This document shows positions 22,725-35,039 of a stretch of 64,000 bases of DNA, piece by piece; within the stretch, counting starts at the first letter, position 1, and each line of letters starts with the position of its first letter. The DNA is taken from contig CM055273.1 of assembly GCA_029237695.1 (NCBI GenBank), positions 57,339,968 to 57,403,967 on the forward strand. Direction: 5' to 3'. The position numbers and the translations under genes were made by a program. The DNA is from Conchocele bisecta. Lineage: Eukaryota > Mollusca > Bivalvia > Lucinida > Thyasiridae. The notes under the pieces were generated by a model. It worked only from the letters and a program-made list of their open reading frames with translations. It had not been told where the DNA came from and did no database searches.

Positions 22725-22994
22725 ATTCTTGAGAAGTTTGTGATATTTATTTATTTTTAGTTACAGCCAAATATTTTTAACTTACTACAAATTTTCCAAT
22801 ACATACAGTTAATGCATGTAATGGTAGTTACACGTTACAATTTGGCGTGAAATTTGGAGACCAGCATGACAGTCAAACTCCGGGAACATTAAACATTTCG
22901 ATCTGAAACACGATTTAGAAAAAAAAAAAAAGTTGCTAATTTTTCTTATTACTCCACATAGTTATATGCTGTGTCCATCCATGTATAGCATCTC
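22725..22994. other. No recognised feature
   Basis: AT-rich spacer with no repeat termini. Confidence 0.4.
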
Positions 22995-23115
22995 CTGAAT
23001 ACCACATGTGAAAGACTCCGACCCTATGACATCAAAAAAATGCCCATTGAAAAAAGATTCCATTACCCCACCCACCCGTTGTCGTACAGCACGTTTGGTA
23101 GATGGGGTTATGAGA
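22995..23115. mobile_element. MITE family I fragment
   Basis: Tgtgaaagactccgacccta, aaaaatgcccattgaaaaaa and ccattaccccacccaccc, followed by a degraded inverse. Confidence 0.55.
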
Positions 23116-23147
23116 TCTTTTTCAATGAATACCATAATAACCATAAA

Positions 23148-23575
23148 TATTCGGACACAATTTGCTTTGGGAAACCAGGGATTCCGCTGGGGAAAATAAA
23201 AAAAATCGCCACTTCAAAAAAAAATAAAACAATTGGGGATAACAAATTACAATTTTCAAGAAAAAAAAAATTAGTTTTGATTTCTTTTCGAAAATTGTAA
23301 TTTTTTATCGCCAATTGTTTATTTTTATCGCCAATTGCGAAAGTGGCGATCGTCAGCGGAATCCCTGGGAAACCCCTATTAAATAGATTGTTATTGTGGT
23401 GAAACCAGTATTGCGGCTGTACAACAGTGAGCATGCCAATATTTAGGGTTTAATAGTATGGCAGTACTACTACTGCCGTACTATTAAACCCTAAATATTG
23501 GCATGCTCATTGTTGTAAGGAAACCATACATTTTCCCCCAAATAAATGGTGTCCGAATATTTAGTGTTATCACGG
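23148..23575. repeat. Long inverted repeat hosting a family-K element
   Basis: The outer arm aaatattcggacacaattt pairs with ggtgtccgaatattt at 23550-23568. An inner hairpin at 23413-23518 pairs caatatttagggtttaatag with its inverse around ctactac. The family-K element at 23176-23367 interrupts the left arm. Confidence 0.75.
23176..23367. mobile_element. MITE family K copy 2
   Basis: Same CAGGGATTCCGCTGG ends. GGAAAC duplication on both sides (23170-23175 and 23368-23373). Confidence 0.85.
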
Positions 23576-23863
23576 TATTTTTTTACGCCTGGGCTTTCTC
23601 TTTAGCAGAGAAATAAGGAAAGGAAATATAGAAATTATCCTTGACAAAGACACCGACATCTGCCATGAAATGGATGAATATAACAATTGCCTTTAGAGCA
23701 TTATACACATTTGATCACCCTGCTCAAATGGCCGTGTGATTGGAGAAATGGGGATTATGGCAATTGTGGTCCGGCTAATTCTCGGTGTGTACTCCTTTAG
23801 CCCGATACATATTTATCCCGTGTGTTGAAAGCGTGACGGCTATTTCACAGATTTAATGGTGAA

Positions 23864-24055
23864 AAAAAGTGAAAGAGAAAGGGTTTAAAGTCCCACCAAC
23901 AGCTACGGTCATATAAAGATGGGACCACAGTTTAAAGTCTCATCCAACAGACCAGTGGGATGGAAATAATATGTACGTTTTGATGCCCTAGTCGAGGTTT
24001 GAACCCATAATCTCTGATTGGAAGTCTAGGCCATAACCTGATTTAACGGTGAACA
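23864..24055 (-). mobile_element. SINE family 2 (tRNA-like head)
   Basis: On the minus strand the head near 24040 is tRNA-like, with box B (GGTTCAAAC type) at about 23995-24005. The body includes cccatctttatatgaccgta and ggtgggactttaaaccc. Confidence 0.6.
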
Positions 24056-24167
24056 ATGCACACCCTGATCAGACTGTGCGGATGCCGTAAGCTGCATTTC
24101 TCCAGTCGCAGCCACATATACACACAAACACACTGGTAAAACGTAACACATGGACATTGGGAACACT

Positions 24168-24565
24168 ATAGTCTGTTTCACGAAAGCTGCCCAAATTTTA
24201 TAAACATATAAACAATTCAAAAAATTTGGAAATTGACTCCAAAACCTAGCTAGATAGCTTGGAAATGATCTAACTAAGAAAACACAAGTTAAATTTTAAA
24301 AATCGGTCCAGTATTTCTGAAATTCAAAAAAATTTCCGCATGTTAAATCCCCATAGACATCTTCACTCCCGTGAAGATGTCTATGGGGATTTAACATGGG
24401 GAAATTTTGTTTTCGCAATAAAATCAATATTTGACCAAATTTCACGAAATAAAAAGAAAGCTCATTCTTAAATTTTGCTTTAATTTAATATTATCCAAAA
24501 AAATATGGTTTTTGAATTGTTTGTATGGCCGTAAAATTTGGGCAGCTTTCGTGAAACAGACTATA
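24168..24565. mobile_element. MITE family G complete foldback
   Basis: TATAGTCTGTTTCACGAAAGC and inverse. The arms meet at catagacatcttcactcccgtgaagatgtctatg near 24370. Confidence 0.88.
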
Positions 24566-24901
24566 TATGCAACTGTGACTGATGAATTTGTGACAAATAC
24601 CATAAGCCATGTTACTCCAATCACAGTCACGTACAGACAAACATCTGACAAAATCAGACTAATTGCATTCATGACCAACGTAGACCAGGATCAGCCCGTA
24701 AATACATTTAATCTAATTGAAGTCAAATTGTTTAATAATTCACACATTCTGGTTTCGAGACGATAGACCTTGGGCATTGGAGCTGCATGCATTGGCCATA
24801 AAATGAAACTACTGATGATGATAAACAAGCATATGACGTTTCAAGCCAGTCAGTAATTTAAACTGTATTGCTTCCTGTAAAAAAAACAAAAAAATAATCT
24901 G

Positions 24902-25146
24902 TTAACCCTTTCACCCCTACGTAACTGGAATAGATTTTGATATGTGAATTTTGCAACCAATCCAATGGTCAAAAAATGAATTTCAAACTAGTCCATTTAG
25001 GAAAAGGGGATGTTTTTGTTCTCAAAAATATGAAAATTACTTGCAAAAAGTGCAGATCCTGATGAGACGGCTCATCACGAGCTGGCTCATCCGGATCTAC
25101 ACTGTTTGCCAATACCACTATACAGGCCTGTGGTGTTGAAAGGGTT
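24902..25146. mobile_element. MITE family E copy 3
   Basis: Gttaaccctttcacccctac and ggtgttgaaagggttag ends. The core is gagacggctcatcacgagct. Confidence 0.78.
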
Positions 25147-25399
25147 AGACAACTAGCAAAGAATGTGCTATATCAAGCTCAGCAAGAACTGCTGTCGATC
25201 AGAGACTACACTGGCCAGAAATGAAAAATGCCCAGTTCTGTCAGATTCATGAAATAGACTAAAAGTAGTCACACGACTACACAACTATGATATTTGGCTA
25301 ACGTTACGTTTGATTTATTCATGATTCTAGCGTAATACAAATAAATACAAGTAAATATACATCGATTCACCCCCCCAAGTACTTGGGATGAACTCTTCC

Positions 25400-25706
25400 A
25401 GTAGCCTATTTCATCAACATTGCAAAGTATACTTTAGTAGCAAAGTATACTTTGAGGGAGAAATTTTCATTTTTTTTTTTAAATTTATTAATTTTTATTA
25501 TACTGAATTTATTACATTATCACAGCCATTTAATGGCTGTGATAATGTAATAAATTCAGTATAATAATTCTGCATACTTTTAATCATGAAATATATGCAT
25601 TTGTTAGTTCTATATGAAATAATGCATTTCAGGAAAAATAAATGATTACTCCCTCAAAGTATACTTTGCTAGTAAAGTATACTTTGCAATGTTGATGAAA
25701 TAGGCC
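25400..25706. mobile_element. MITE family C copy 3
   Basis: Orientation opposite to copy 1. Four AAAGTATACTTT motifs. The centre is cagccatttaatggctg. Confidence 0.88.
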
Positions 25707-25839
25707 CCAGGTACAAAACATTGATCAGAGCTCGGTTGAACCCATTACATGCAGGGGTGATACAATTTTTTCGCACGAAAACATAAAAATAATTCTCTTA
25801 TTAACTATACACAGAAGTATGATTATTGTGTTACCACTC

Positions 25840-25880
25840 ATTGGAACCGTCTCATTGAGACGGTTCCAATGAGTGGTCAC
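25840..25880. repeat. Hairpin, CACTCATTGGAACCGTCTC arms
   Basis: Ccactcattggaaccgtctc and its exact inverse around 2 bases. Related cores with different arm bases occur at 30000 and 54862. Confidence 0.8.
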
Positions 25881-25960
25881 ATCATAAAAGTAAGAAAATT
25901 AGCAAAACTTATTTAAATTAGTTCATTACCCCATATACCGGTAGGCATGAAACTAGTTAA

Positions 25961-26452
25961 AGGTACATGTCCACTCAGTAGGCATAAAATGTTCTTTATA
26001 GGAATTAAATAAGTGTGTAATTGTGTCACTATTCCACCAGTTCTAAAAGTTATGAGTGCCCGCTATACAGATATAATCCTTAGTAATATTTATTTTACTG
26101 ATAGTGACTTGCGGTGGTATCGGGCTATTTTCATATGCAAATGAGGAATTATATTTTTTAATTATTTATACTAATTAAATGTGTCACCTGAAAAAATAAT
26201 ATGTTCGACAGATTATAAAGTATGACAACTGCACATGAAAAAGAAAATACAGAGAATAAATAGAAATTCCATAAATATATTAAAGTTATCGCCGCTGACA
26301 TCAGTGTGGAAATATACGCTGATATAAACTGTATAATAATGCCAATCAATACGTGGGGTAATGATGAATGAATGTTTATTTTGCCAGAAAATGTCCCAGG
26401 TGATGTCTCTGATATAAAGAACAGTTTGTGCCTACTGAGTGGGCATGTACCT
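25961..26452. mobile_element. MITE family B copy 2, intact
   Basis: AGGTACATGTCCACTCAGTA and inverse, TTAA on both sides, 492 bp. Reverse orientation relative to the copy at 11294. Confidence 0.9.
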
Positions 26453-26459
26453 TTAATTC

Positions 26460-26735
26460 AGCATGAAATGTATTATGGTTTGTATCTAAGGAGCATTGTA
26501 TTTTATTCAAACTGTTCGCCTTTTTTCAGCACAAATAAGTGAATTTTTAACTTTTTGAGAGCACTTTCACTCTCTATTTTCAAAGTCAATGAGTATTTTT
26601 AATTTGTACTCCCACTTTTGAAAATGAAAGCGTATTCAGTTAAAATAAATTAGTAAAATACATTAAAATGTGCTTTATTTGGAGTTCTAGACTCGCCATG
26701 ATAACAAAAGGCTTATTGAGTTTGTCACCAGAGTG
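26460..26735. other. No recognised feature
   Basis: AT-rich, with no repeat termini. Confidence 0.4.
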
Positions 26736-26737
26736 TG

Positions 26738-26990
26738 TTTGCTATCTGGACGTACACTGTCACACATATGTTGTTGACTGGAGAAATTGGGTGTATGGCC
26801 AATACAACAAGTGCAGACCCGGATCAGCCTGCGTTTCCGAGCAGTCTGATCACAGTCTACACTGTTCGACGACTCAGTCTGGTCAGATGTTATAAGCCAC
26901 TTTTCTCATGGAAGGTCACAAATCGAAGGGGTCAGTGGAAAGAGGGGGCTAACTCCATCAGGAGTTAGCCCCCTTTTTCCACTGACTCCT
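26738..26990. mobile_element. Family J fragment and a long hairpin
   Basis: Ttgactggagaaattgggtg to gtctacactgttcgacg is family-J-like. Bases 26927-26990 form a hairpin with gggtcagtggaaagaggggg arms around ccatc. Confidence 0.65.
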
Positions 26991-27057
26991 TCCATTCTAA
27001 ACAGTGCAAGAAAGACAATATGAATAAGCTGCCACATGGGCAGGGTAGACATTGATA

Positions 27058-27205
27058 AGACTCAAACCTGTGACTGAAAACAAGACTTGTTCAAAATATA
27101 CCCCACCCATCATCTACTTGACTGTGGTATTATGTATCAGTCGAGTGGGTGGTGTAACTTTTGAACGAGCCATTTTCCGAGTCCAGGGTCTGAATATATG
27201 ACCGG
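27058..27205. mobile_element. MITE family I divergent copy
   Basis: Taccccacccatcatctact against agtcgagtgggtggtgtaac. The outer aagactcaaacctgtgac end is weak. Confidence 0.55.
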
Positions 27206-27645
27206 TGGCATTTTAATCTATGTGCATGTAGGAGGCAGAATTGATCCATTGGTCCAAATACACAATTTTAACCTATTTGTCCGATTACACTAACCTCAAC
27301 TTGGCTATGGTGGAATAAGCACAGCAGTGTATTATGAAACAGCAGTATGTGATGGGCCATACACACAATGGTCAGTATGTGTGTGACGCGCCACAAGGAA
27401 ACGTCCGACGCAGCTCCTGGTCAGTTAATACTGCCATAACTGATCACAAATACAATCTTAACACACTATAGTCAGGACAGGTTGACTTGAATTTGCAATT
27501 AAAAATCTCTCGACTTTGTTCGATCGTTGTTCTGTCAGCCTCAACCAATCAAACTTCCTGATTCCGAGAAGATTGATTGATTGAGTTCAACAAAAGATCA
27601 TCCTGAAAATTAATTCAGCCTCGACCAATCAAATTTCATGTTTCT
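27206..27645. other. No gene recognised
   Basis: Low-complexity ATTGATTG pieces begin after 27570. The rest is unassigned. Confidence 0.4.
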
Positions 27646-27647
27646 TT

Positions 27648-27823
27648 GTTTGTTTATTGGTGTTTAACGGCCTATCAACATCTAAGGTCATGTAAGGCCG
27701 GGCCAACGGGTTCGATCCCATTTTAACCTGCTGCATTGGGGAGAAAATCCCAAAATAGGAACAAAATATTTACACTGAGAATAAATATATTCAGCCCTGA
27801 AATTAGAATAGCCCGACTTCATG
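27648..27823 (+). mobile_element. SINE family 1 copy with Pol III boxes
   Basis: The head is ttggtgtttaacggcctatc, box B is GGGTTCGATCCC at about 27709-27720, and the body has ctgctgcattggggagaaa and attcagccctgaaattagaa. ATTGATTG tracts follow to 28000. Confidence 0.75.
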
Positions 27824-28101
27824 ATTTTGAGGAGTGATTGATTGATTGATTTAATGGGATTTTACATTCAATCCAACAATCTTTCTCGAAATTAACTCCG
27901 ACTCGCCCAAATTAACTCAGACTCGCCCAATTAAACTTCCTGATTAGGAGAAAGATTGCCTGATTGATTGAAAGGAGTTTTACATTCAATTAATCAATAA
28001 TTTTCAAAATCAGTTCAGTTTCACCCCATCAACCATCGTGATTTCTAATATGCAGAAAAAGGACTTCATTTTTGAAAACATTAAAAAATATCCACAAACA
28101 G

Positions 28102-28162
28102 TGTAGATCATGTGGAGACGCTCGTTACGAGCCGTCTCCACATGATCTACACTGTTTGAAAT
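28102..28162. repeat. Hairpin with family-E-type core
   Basis: Acagtgtagatcatgtggag and the inverse around cgctcgttacgagcc. The outer TTAACCC ends are absent. Confidence 0.7.
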
Positions 28163-28344
28163 ATGGGACCTGTTTCACTAAACTTTGTACGATAAAAATG
28201 TTCTTACGAAGATTTCTATGAATTTAGACAAGCGCGGAGATGATCTGCCCTACCATATTTTACCAACAGGTACTGTCCAGTGTCCAATGCATGTGATTAC
28301 ACCCTATACTTATTGGCAAACATTGGTTGTCGGAGGAACTGTTC

Positions 28345-28818
28345 TAAATTTTATAAAAAATTTAAGAAAAAGACTTCTTTTCATTTCATGACATTTGGTC
28401 AAATATTTATTTTATTACGAAAAATGGGAATTTAACATGGGGGGAAAAGGAGGTGGAGGAGCTGGGTGGAGCCAAAAAAATAATTTAAATTGGAAAGTGA
28501 CTCCAAAACCGGGCTAGATAGCTTGGAAATGACCTAACGAAGAAAACAATAGTTAAACTTTGAAAATCAGCTAACTACTTCTGAAATTAGAAAATTTCCC
28601 TATGTTATCCCCATAGACATCTTCACAGAGTGAAGAGTGAAGATGTCTATGGGGACTTAACATGGGGAAATTTATTTTCACAATAAAATCAATATTGGAA
28701 CAAATTTCTCGAAATAAAAAGGCTCGCTCTTAAATTCTGATAAAATTCAATATTATCGAATATTGTTTTTGCATTGTTTATATAGCCGTAAAACTTGGGC
28801 AGGTTTCATGAAACAGAC
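28345..28818. mobile_element. MITE family G, left end eroded
   Basis: The centre is catcttcacagagtgaagag with tgaagatg duplicated. The right end is aggtttcatgaaacagac. It contains the ggtggaggagctgggtggag stretch used to locate the insertion at 48483. Confidence 0.75.
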
Positions 28819-28883
28819 ATTAGGTAGCAACAGTACAGCAGTAGGGACTAACGACCACATTGCCGGAGTGTCGGTAATCACCA

Positions 28884-29126
28884 GGGGCCCGTTTCACTGA
28901 ACTTCCTACGACTAAAATGTTCGTAAGTGCAAAATTATGATAGTCTGTAAATTTCACATTAACACTGTTTTCTTGTAAATAATTGTTGGATTTACATTTA
29001 TTGAGCATAGGCTGCATATGCAGCCTATGCTCAATAAATGTAAATCCATCACTTCAAATTTGCAGACGATTCTAAATTTGCGCTTATGAACATTATAGTT
29101 GTAAGACGTTTAGTGAAACGGCCCCC
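28884..29126. mobile_element. MITE family D copy, complete
   Basis: Complete ends. The central ggctgcatatgcagcc has gagcatag arms and tggatttacatttatt beyond. Confidence 0.88.
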
Positions 29127-29354
29127 TGGAGTGGCCGCGCTGCACCATAGTCACATGGTAGGCAGATATGTGGCTAGTCACACAGCTTAAATGCAGATAA
29201 GATGTCGGCGAACACATCACATCACAGCAGCCGATTATCAGACGTTCGACGTCGGAACACTATCAAAGAAGTCCTCTCGTCCCAGCTCATTCTGAAAGTA
29301 GAGAATGTGTGAAATGTTACATACGGTATCAGGTATCACATCATTGCCATACCA

Positions 29355-29421
29355 CAGGTGGAAGATTCGGACTTGTCATATAAAACAATGCCTATTAAAA
29401 ATGCCATTACCCCACTCACCT
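29355..29421. mobile_element. MITE family I end, cut by a family-C insertion
   Basis: Caggtggaagattcggactt to cattaccccactcacc. The sequence switches to the family-C end at 29422, and a gcctgagtcttccacct end reappears at about 29780-29800. Confidence 0.65.
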
Positions 29422-29726
29422 GTAGCCGATTTCATCAAAATTGCAAAGTATACTTTTCTAGCAAAGTATACTTTGAGGGAGACATTTTCAATTTTAGGAT
29501 AAATTTATTAGTTTTTATTATACTGAATTTATTACATTATCACAGCCAATTTGGCTGTGATAATGTAATAAATTCAGTATAATAAGTCTGCATACTTTTA
29601 ATCATCAAATATATGCAGTTGTTAGTTCTATATAAAATAATGCATTTCAGGAAAAATAAATGATTACTCCCTCAAAGTATACTTTGATAGAAAAGTATAC
29701 TTTGCAATGTTGGTGAAATCGGCTAC
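29422..29726. mobile_element. MITE family C copy 4, nested in a family-I element
   Basis: Four 12-mers. The centre is cagccaatttggctg. Confidence 0.88.
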
Positions 29727-30264
29727 TGGTCTTGTATTATACATTATGTCATTTTAGATTTCTTTTTATGTCACAGGCCTGAGTCTTCCACCTATGAGCC
29801 AGACATAGCTATTGTGTGGACATCAATACTGAATGGGCAAAATAAACATTGTCACCAAGAAAGACAACCGATCAGAAATAATTGAAAATCAACAGGGTTC
29901 CTGCTTTTGCTATGATAAGTATGCATACCAAATTTGGTTAACCCATTAAAGACGGGATACACTTATAGTAGTATGAAACATTTTAGGGGGGGAAATCCGA
30001 GACGAGACGGTTCAAATGAGTGGTAACAACATATACCTTTACGGAGAAATAAACAAAAGAATGAGATTTTTCCAATAAAAATTATTGTATCCTTAAGACT
30101 GAAATGGGTTAAGATACAACAAGTAGAACTTCAGCTATTGCACAAACAAGAATACATGATGCTAAAATTAAAGTTCCAAGAAAGGGGGATAACTCATCTG
30201 AGAAATTTGAAAATTAACAGGCTTCTTACTCTTGCCATAGTAAACATGTACAATGCCTTTCATT

Positions 30265-30477
30265 AACCCTTAGACCGTTACACACAATAATTGTTGTCTG
30301 CTGTTGCTTTTATATCTTGCCTTATTTCTCAATATAAACTTGTTTTGACAGCACTTCAGAATCATTTCCTATGGAAATGATTCTGAAGTGCTGTCAAAGC
30401 ATGTTGTAAATTATTTGAATGTGCTGTCGAAAATAAACAGCAGACGACAACAAATTAAGATAGCGGTGTAAGGGTTA
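30265..30477. mobile_element. MITE family F copy
   Basis: Ttaacccttagaccgttaca and the inverse gcggtgtaagggttaa. The core is gcacttcagaatcatttcc with its inverse. Confidence 0.85.
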
Positions 30478-30504
30478 AGATTGGTCCCGGCGAAATTTAT
30501 ATAA

Positions 30505-30605
30505 TTATTGTCTTTTGAGGAGGTGTACAAGAGATTTACGGACCTGAGAAAAGTGAACATCACTTTTTGAAGGTCCGTAAATCTCATGTACACCGACTCA
30601 AAAGA
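30505..30605. repeat. Imperfect hairpin
   Basis: Gtcttttgaggaggtgtaca and ggtccgtaaatctc arms around 25 bases. Confidence 0.7.
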
Positions 30606-31475
30606 CTATAATTGTTTTTATTATATGCCCCTTACCACGAATATTCAGAAAATCAGGAATAGTCACTAACAGTGTGAACACAATAACAATTACATGTGTC
30701 AGATTTACGCATGCACTCTAAGGAGGTGAACAATAGGTTTGTTTACATGAATAAACACATCTCGGACTGGTCTCGTGGTCCGAGAGTGCTTATTCGTACG
30801 TACGCCAATGTGCCGAATGTATGATCTGTTTTTGGACGATAATGATTTCTTGTTATCATGACAGCTTAATGACCTCAGAGGTGGTTGTGGTTGGGCATGC
30901 ACAGACTGTGAATTAGAAAGTGGAGATACAATGATAGGAGACAGACAGTTCCTGGGTCATTTTGATTGCAGTTTTTTACTTTTAAGTTCAATTTATTTGC
31001 CACAGTTTTGTTTTTCAGATTATTTCAACATTTCATTTATTTTGCAGGCTGATTGTTTTCTGTTCATTAGGCTTCAATTTATCTTGTTGTATAATTCACA
31101 TATAGTTCACACAAATGTTGCTGGGTGCTACAAAGATAGGTGCAAAGGGTATATATTCTGTTCGGTGACTTCTTTTCGAATGGGCATATAAACACTGAAA
31201 GAGAAAAAGCTTTCGCCAATCAAATAGCTGGGATTATTTCCCCAACAAAATACACGTATGTCCTAATATGTGCGGGATGAATGTGTTATGATACATTAAA
31301 ATGTTAATGAATAAATATGCATTATGAATTTTATTGCAGCATTTACATAACAACTGTGCATAATGATAAACCGGTACAAGAAGTTATTTGATGCAGTCAT
31401 GTTTATTAGTACAGACTCTCGAGCGATTCGACATCAATGACGTCCTGTGTTACAAAACATGCTATGGATAGTATG
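30606..31475. other. No gene recognised
   Basis: Short frames of up to 86 codons on both strands. The plus-strand one at 30931 is hydrophobic and Phe-rich with no recognisable family. Confidence 0.4.
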
Positions 31476-31477
31476 AA

Positions 31478-31672
31478 CCACAGGTGGAAGACTCGGACGT
31501 ATGACACCAAAAAAATGCCTATTAAAAAAATCCCATTACCCCACCCACTTTGTCTCGTACAGTACCATCTTCTATATAGAAGATGGTACTGTACGAGACC
31601 AAGTGGTGGGGTAATGGGATTTTTTTTAATAGGCATTTTTTTTGTTTTGGTGTCATAGGTCCGATTCCACCT
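31478..31672. mobile_element. MITE family I, best-preserved copy
   Basis: Ccacaggtggaagactcgga and inverse. Almost fully self-complementary, with the copy-specific stem ctcgtacagtaccatcttct around tatat. Confidence 0.85.
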
Positions 31673-31832
31673 GTGGTATGAACCAGTTTGGTAGTTATAG
31701 CTTTATTACTTGTATCAAAAATTATTTTGTTATCGCCGTTAGATTATTAATTTTAATTAGTCATTAAATGATATAGCTGGCGTATAAGAATTAATGTCTA
31801 CTAGGATGATTCATGGTGATTAATATCTTACA

Positions 31833-31904
31833 CAGTGGAGCCTCTCTAAACCGGACACCCTGGGAGACCTCCCAGGGTGTCCAGTTTAGAGAGACTCCAC
31901 TGTA
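31833..31904. mobile_element. MITE family H, short form
   Basis: Cagtggagcctctctaaacc and inverse with a ctgggagacctcccag centre. Confidence 0.85.
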
Positions 31905-32555
31905 ATTCTGGCATTTTCGCATCAAAGCAAGTGTGTGCGTTTTTCTATAATGAACACACATTATTATGAATTGACAAATGATTGTGAAACCCACAAAAAT
32001 TAAACACACTAGGGTTTTCAAGGTGTAAGTTTTAACGAGGTTCTACTGTATACGGTACTAAACAAAAGCTATTGGTAACATAGCTTCTGGATCCACCACC
32101 GAATTAGGCAACAGTTTACTAGATATTATGTCATAGACATATAGCACTAGAAAATTGGCATCGCTAAAATATGAACAGCCACGTGAAAGAAGACGATAGC
32201 TGGCGAGTGCCTCACACACTGAGGTCAAGGTCACCAAAGGTCGATCAAGGTCACCTGAATCATATCAGGTGGATAGCCATCAATGTGATGAAGCAAGCAA
32301 TTGATGAAGTTTGGTAATTATCTGAGTAACAGATCAAGAGATATTCAATATTTGGACATAATTCCAGCACAAAAATATTTACACAAATCCCCAACATATG
32401 ATTGGCCCGTAGCAAGTCTCTGTCCAAAATTTATATCACAGTAAACTCCCACGCCGAACTACTTTCCGGAACCGTGAGGCGCAGTTAAAATAATTCTTAA
32501 GAAAACAGAAAATAAACACATTTTCTTGATGAATTTATTTCAAATGCTGGAATTA
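31905..32555. other. No gene recognised
   Basis: It contains a gaggtcaaggtcaccaaagg-type stretch of a kind often found in mollusc repeats, and unassigned sequence. Confidence 0.4.
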
Positions 32556-32559
32556 TAAG

Positions 32560-32713
32560 GAATGAATGGCCTTTTTGTTGAATTTATCGGGGATATAAAC
32601 TTTGAAAAGTCGCGGGAATACTGGACGAGGCCTTCCGGCCTATGTCCAGTATTCCCGCGACTTTTCCAAGTTTATACCCCAATAAATTCCACAAACAGGC
32701 CATTCATTCTTAT
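32560..32713. repeat. Foldback with 70-base arms
   Basis: Ggaatgaatggcctttttgt through gtcgcgggaatactggacga, mirrored around ggccttccggcc. The inner part recurs at 60246-60318 with a different loop. Confidence 0.85.
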
Positions 32714-33385
32714 AATATGTCCAAAATTATTGATGTCCACACCGGAATTGGGACTGCTAGGTCTCACTTTTCACTGACGTGGGTGAGATAGAAATGGACT
32801 TATTGTTTACCCTAATTTCTCGACCAATGAAAGAAAAGCATTTTGTCTCGATTAATCGTATATTGCGACACTTTTGCCAATATCTATTAAATTAATCATT
32901 AAATGTTCAGCGCTATGTTTAGAACTGATGTTATGCCTTATTGCCATCAGTCCACCGCCCACATGCGCTCACTTCGTGTCACACCGCCAATCACACACTA
33001 GGATAGCAATTCAAAATCACGTTTAGGGGCGAAGCTTCAGGACTGGGCTGGGTAAACAATAAGTGTTATAGTTCACATATTGAATTTTTAATAAATTCAA
33101 TATATGAACTATAAATATTACTTACTGATAAGTCTGAAACAACATACAAGGTAGCTCCTGATTATCTGGCATACACATGCAGTATGTTCCAATAATATTT
33201 GAAAATTAAGGATATATTTCTGCTACCTTAACTAATCGAGTAAATTCCCATACACATGTACACAGAAAACACAGAAGAAAGTAAAACAGAATGGTGGAGA
33301 AAGCTAGCTGCGGAAACATAACACAACTTATACTCCCATACCATTATCAGCAGTGCATAGCCTTCCCATGCGGAGTAGCGAATCT
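32714..33385. other. Unassigned, one hairpin
   Basis: Bases 33065-33112 form a hairpin (tatagttcacatattgaatt and inverse). No gene recognised. Confidence 0.45.
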
Positions 33386-33620
33386 GGGGGCCGTTTCAAT
33401 AAACTTTGTACGACTAAAATGTTCGTAAGTGCAAAATTATGATTTCACATTAACAATGTGTTCTTGTAAACAATTACCAAAATTGGATTTACATTTATTG
33501 AGCATAGGCTGCATATGCAGCCTATGCTCAATACGTGTAAATCCATCAATTGAAATTTCCAGACGATCCTAAATTTGCACTTACGAAAATTTTAGTTGTA
33601 CAAAGTTTAGTGAAACGGGC
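33386..33620. mobile_element. MITE family D copy
   Basis: Complete ends with an intact gcataggctgcatatgcagc centre. A short deletion is present in the left arm. Confidence 0.85.
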
Positions 33621-33751
33621 GTCAGATCCTGTTCACTACTTTGCAAGGAAAGGCTGTGAACTTCATTGTAACTCTGCTGTGAACAGTACAGGAGGGCAAG
33701 CAGTGGAGTAAGCAAGAAGTAGTGTGAAAAAATAATAAAAGAAGAAAATGT

Positions 33752-34258
33752 GTTCATAGAACACGGATGCCCCCCACATATTGCTTTGATAATAAATGAG
33801 GAAAAAGTCCACAAGGGCAGATAATCCATGGGGGTCGAATCAAAAATCAAAATAAACTTTGCGCATCTACTCATCATAAGGAAGGTACACACCAAGTTTC
33901 AGGGCTGTAGCTATTACGGTTTAAAAGTTTTACGACCTACGGAAAATTCTAAGTCAAAAAGGGGGAGATAATCCATGATCCAGGGGTCAAATAAAAATCA
34001 AATAAACTTTGCACATCTACTCATCATAATGAAGCTACATACCAAGTTTCAGGTCTGTAGCGAGTATGATTTAACACTTTTATGACTTACAAGGCAAACT
34101 TGCCAAATTCTAAGACGAAAAGGTCTAGTTATTACGGTTTAAAAGTTTTATGACTTACAAGGTTGGTGACGGACATACAGAAGTACGGACAGGACGGACG
34201 GGACGGACGGACAAGGGTAACACTAAATGCCCCCTCCACCATTGTGGTGGGGCATAAT
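33752..34258. mobile_element. Helitron-like family 1, short form
   Basis: The left end is gtgttcatagaacacggatg followed by CCCC. The right end is gacggacaagggtaacacta, then a stem CCCTCCACCA/TGGTGGGG and CATAA. The interior has two diverged units with gggagataatccatg and accaagtttcagg. Confidence 0.7.
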
Positions 34259-34729
34259 AAATATAAGAAGTCATAGAGATGGACCATTTGAATGGATAGG
34301 GTATTATCCGTACAATCGGGTGAAGAAAATAGGTAAGATAACTGTCGATTCATTACGAGTGTGATTTAAAGTACTAGCTTCTATGGTACTAGCTTTTACT
34401 ACTCTACGGTACATGTTAACCCTTCAACCCTTTCTAACCCACAGACCATAAATCCAACATTTGCAAACACTGCCGATACATATGAGCCGTCTCATCAAGA
34501 TCTGCAGTGTTTGCCAGCCATTAGTATTCAAATTTTAAACAATATCCCTAACTTACCATGAAATAGTCCGAAATTAACGTGGAACAGACCATGTTATATA
34601 TATATGGTGAATGGGTTGGTACTTTGCAGAATGAGTTTTGCAAATTTCAAACATTTTAGCAGAACAGAACCCAAAATGATGGCTCCGTGAATAATCAATA
34701 TAATTGTAGGTATACATGTATACCTTTCT

Positions 34730-34983
34730 TTAACTCTTAGACCGCTACACACAACAATTGTCGTCTGCTGTTGCTTTTATATCTTGCCTTATTTCTCAAT
34801 AAAAACATGCTTTGACAGCACTTCAGAATCATTTCATTTCCAATGGAAATGATTCTGAAGTGCTGTCAAAGCATGTTGTAAATTATTCTAAAGTGCTGTC
34901 AAAGCATGTTTTTGATGATAAGAATGGAAAATAGAAAATAAACAGCAGACGACAAAAAAAATAAGATAGCGGTCTAAAGGTTA
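34730..34983. mobile_element. MITE family F copy with duplicated core
   Basis: Ttaactcttagaccgctaca and inverse. The core is gcacttcagaatcatttca, with an extra aaagtgctgtcaaagc on the right. Confidence 0.8.
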
Positions 34984-35039
34984 AGAAAAGAATCAGCATT
35001 TGATAAGAGAATGGTTCATAATTATGTTGAATCTCTATA

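Noticed and set aside
7299..31672. Recurring GTTACCCCACCCACC as a regulatory motif
   Set aside because: It is always inside family-I MITE copies at the same position, so it is explained by the element.
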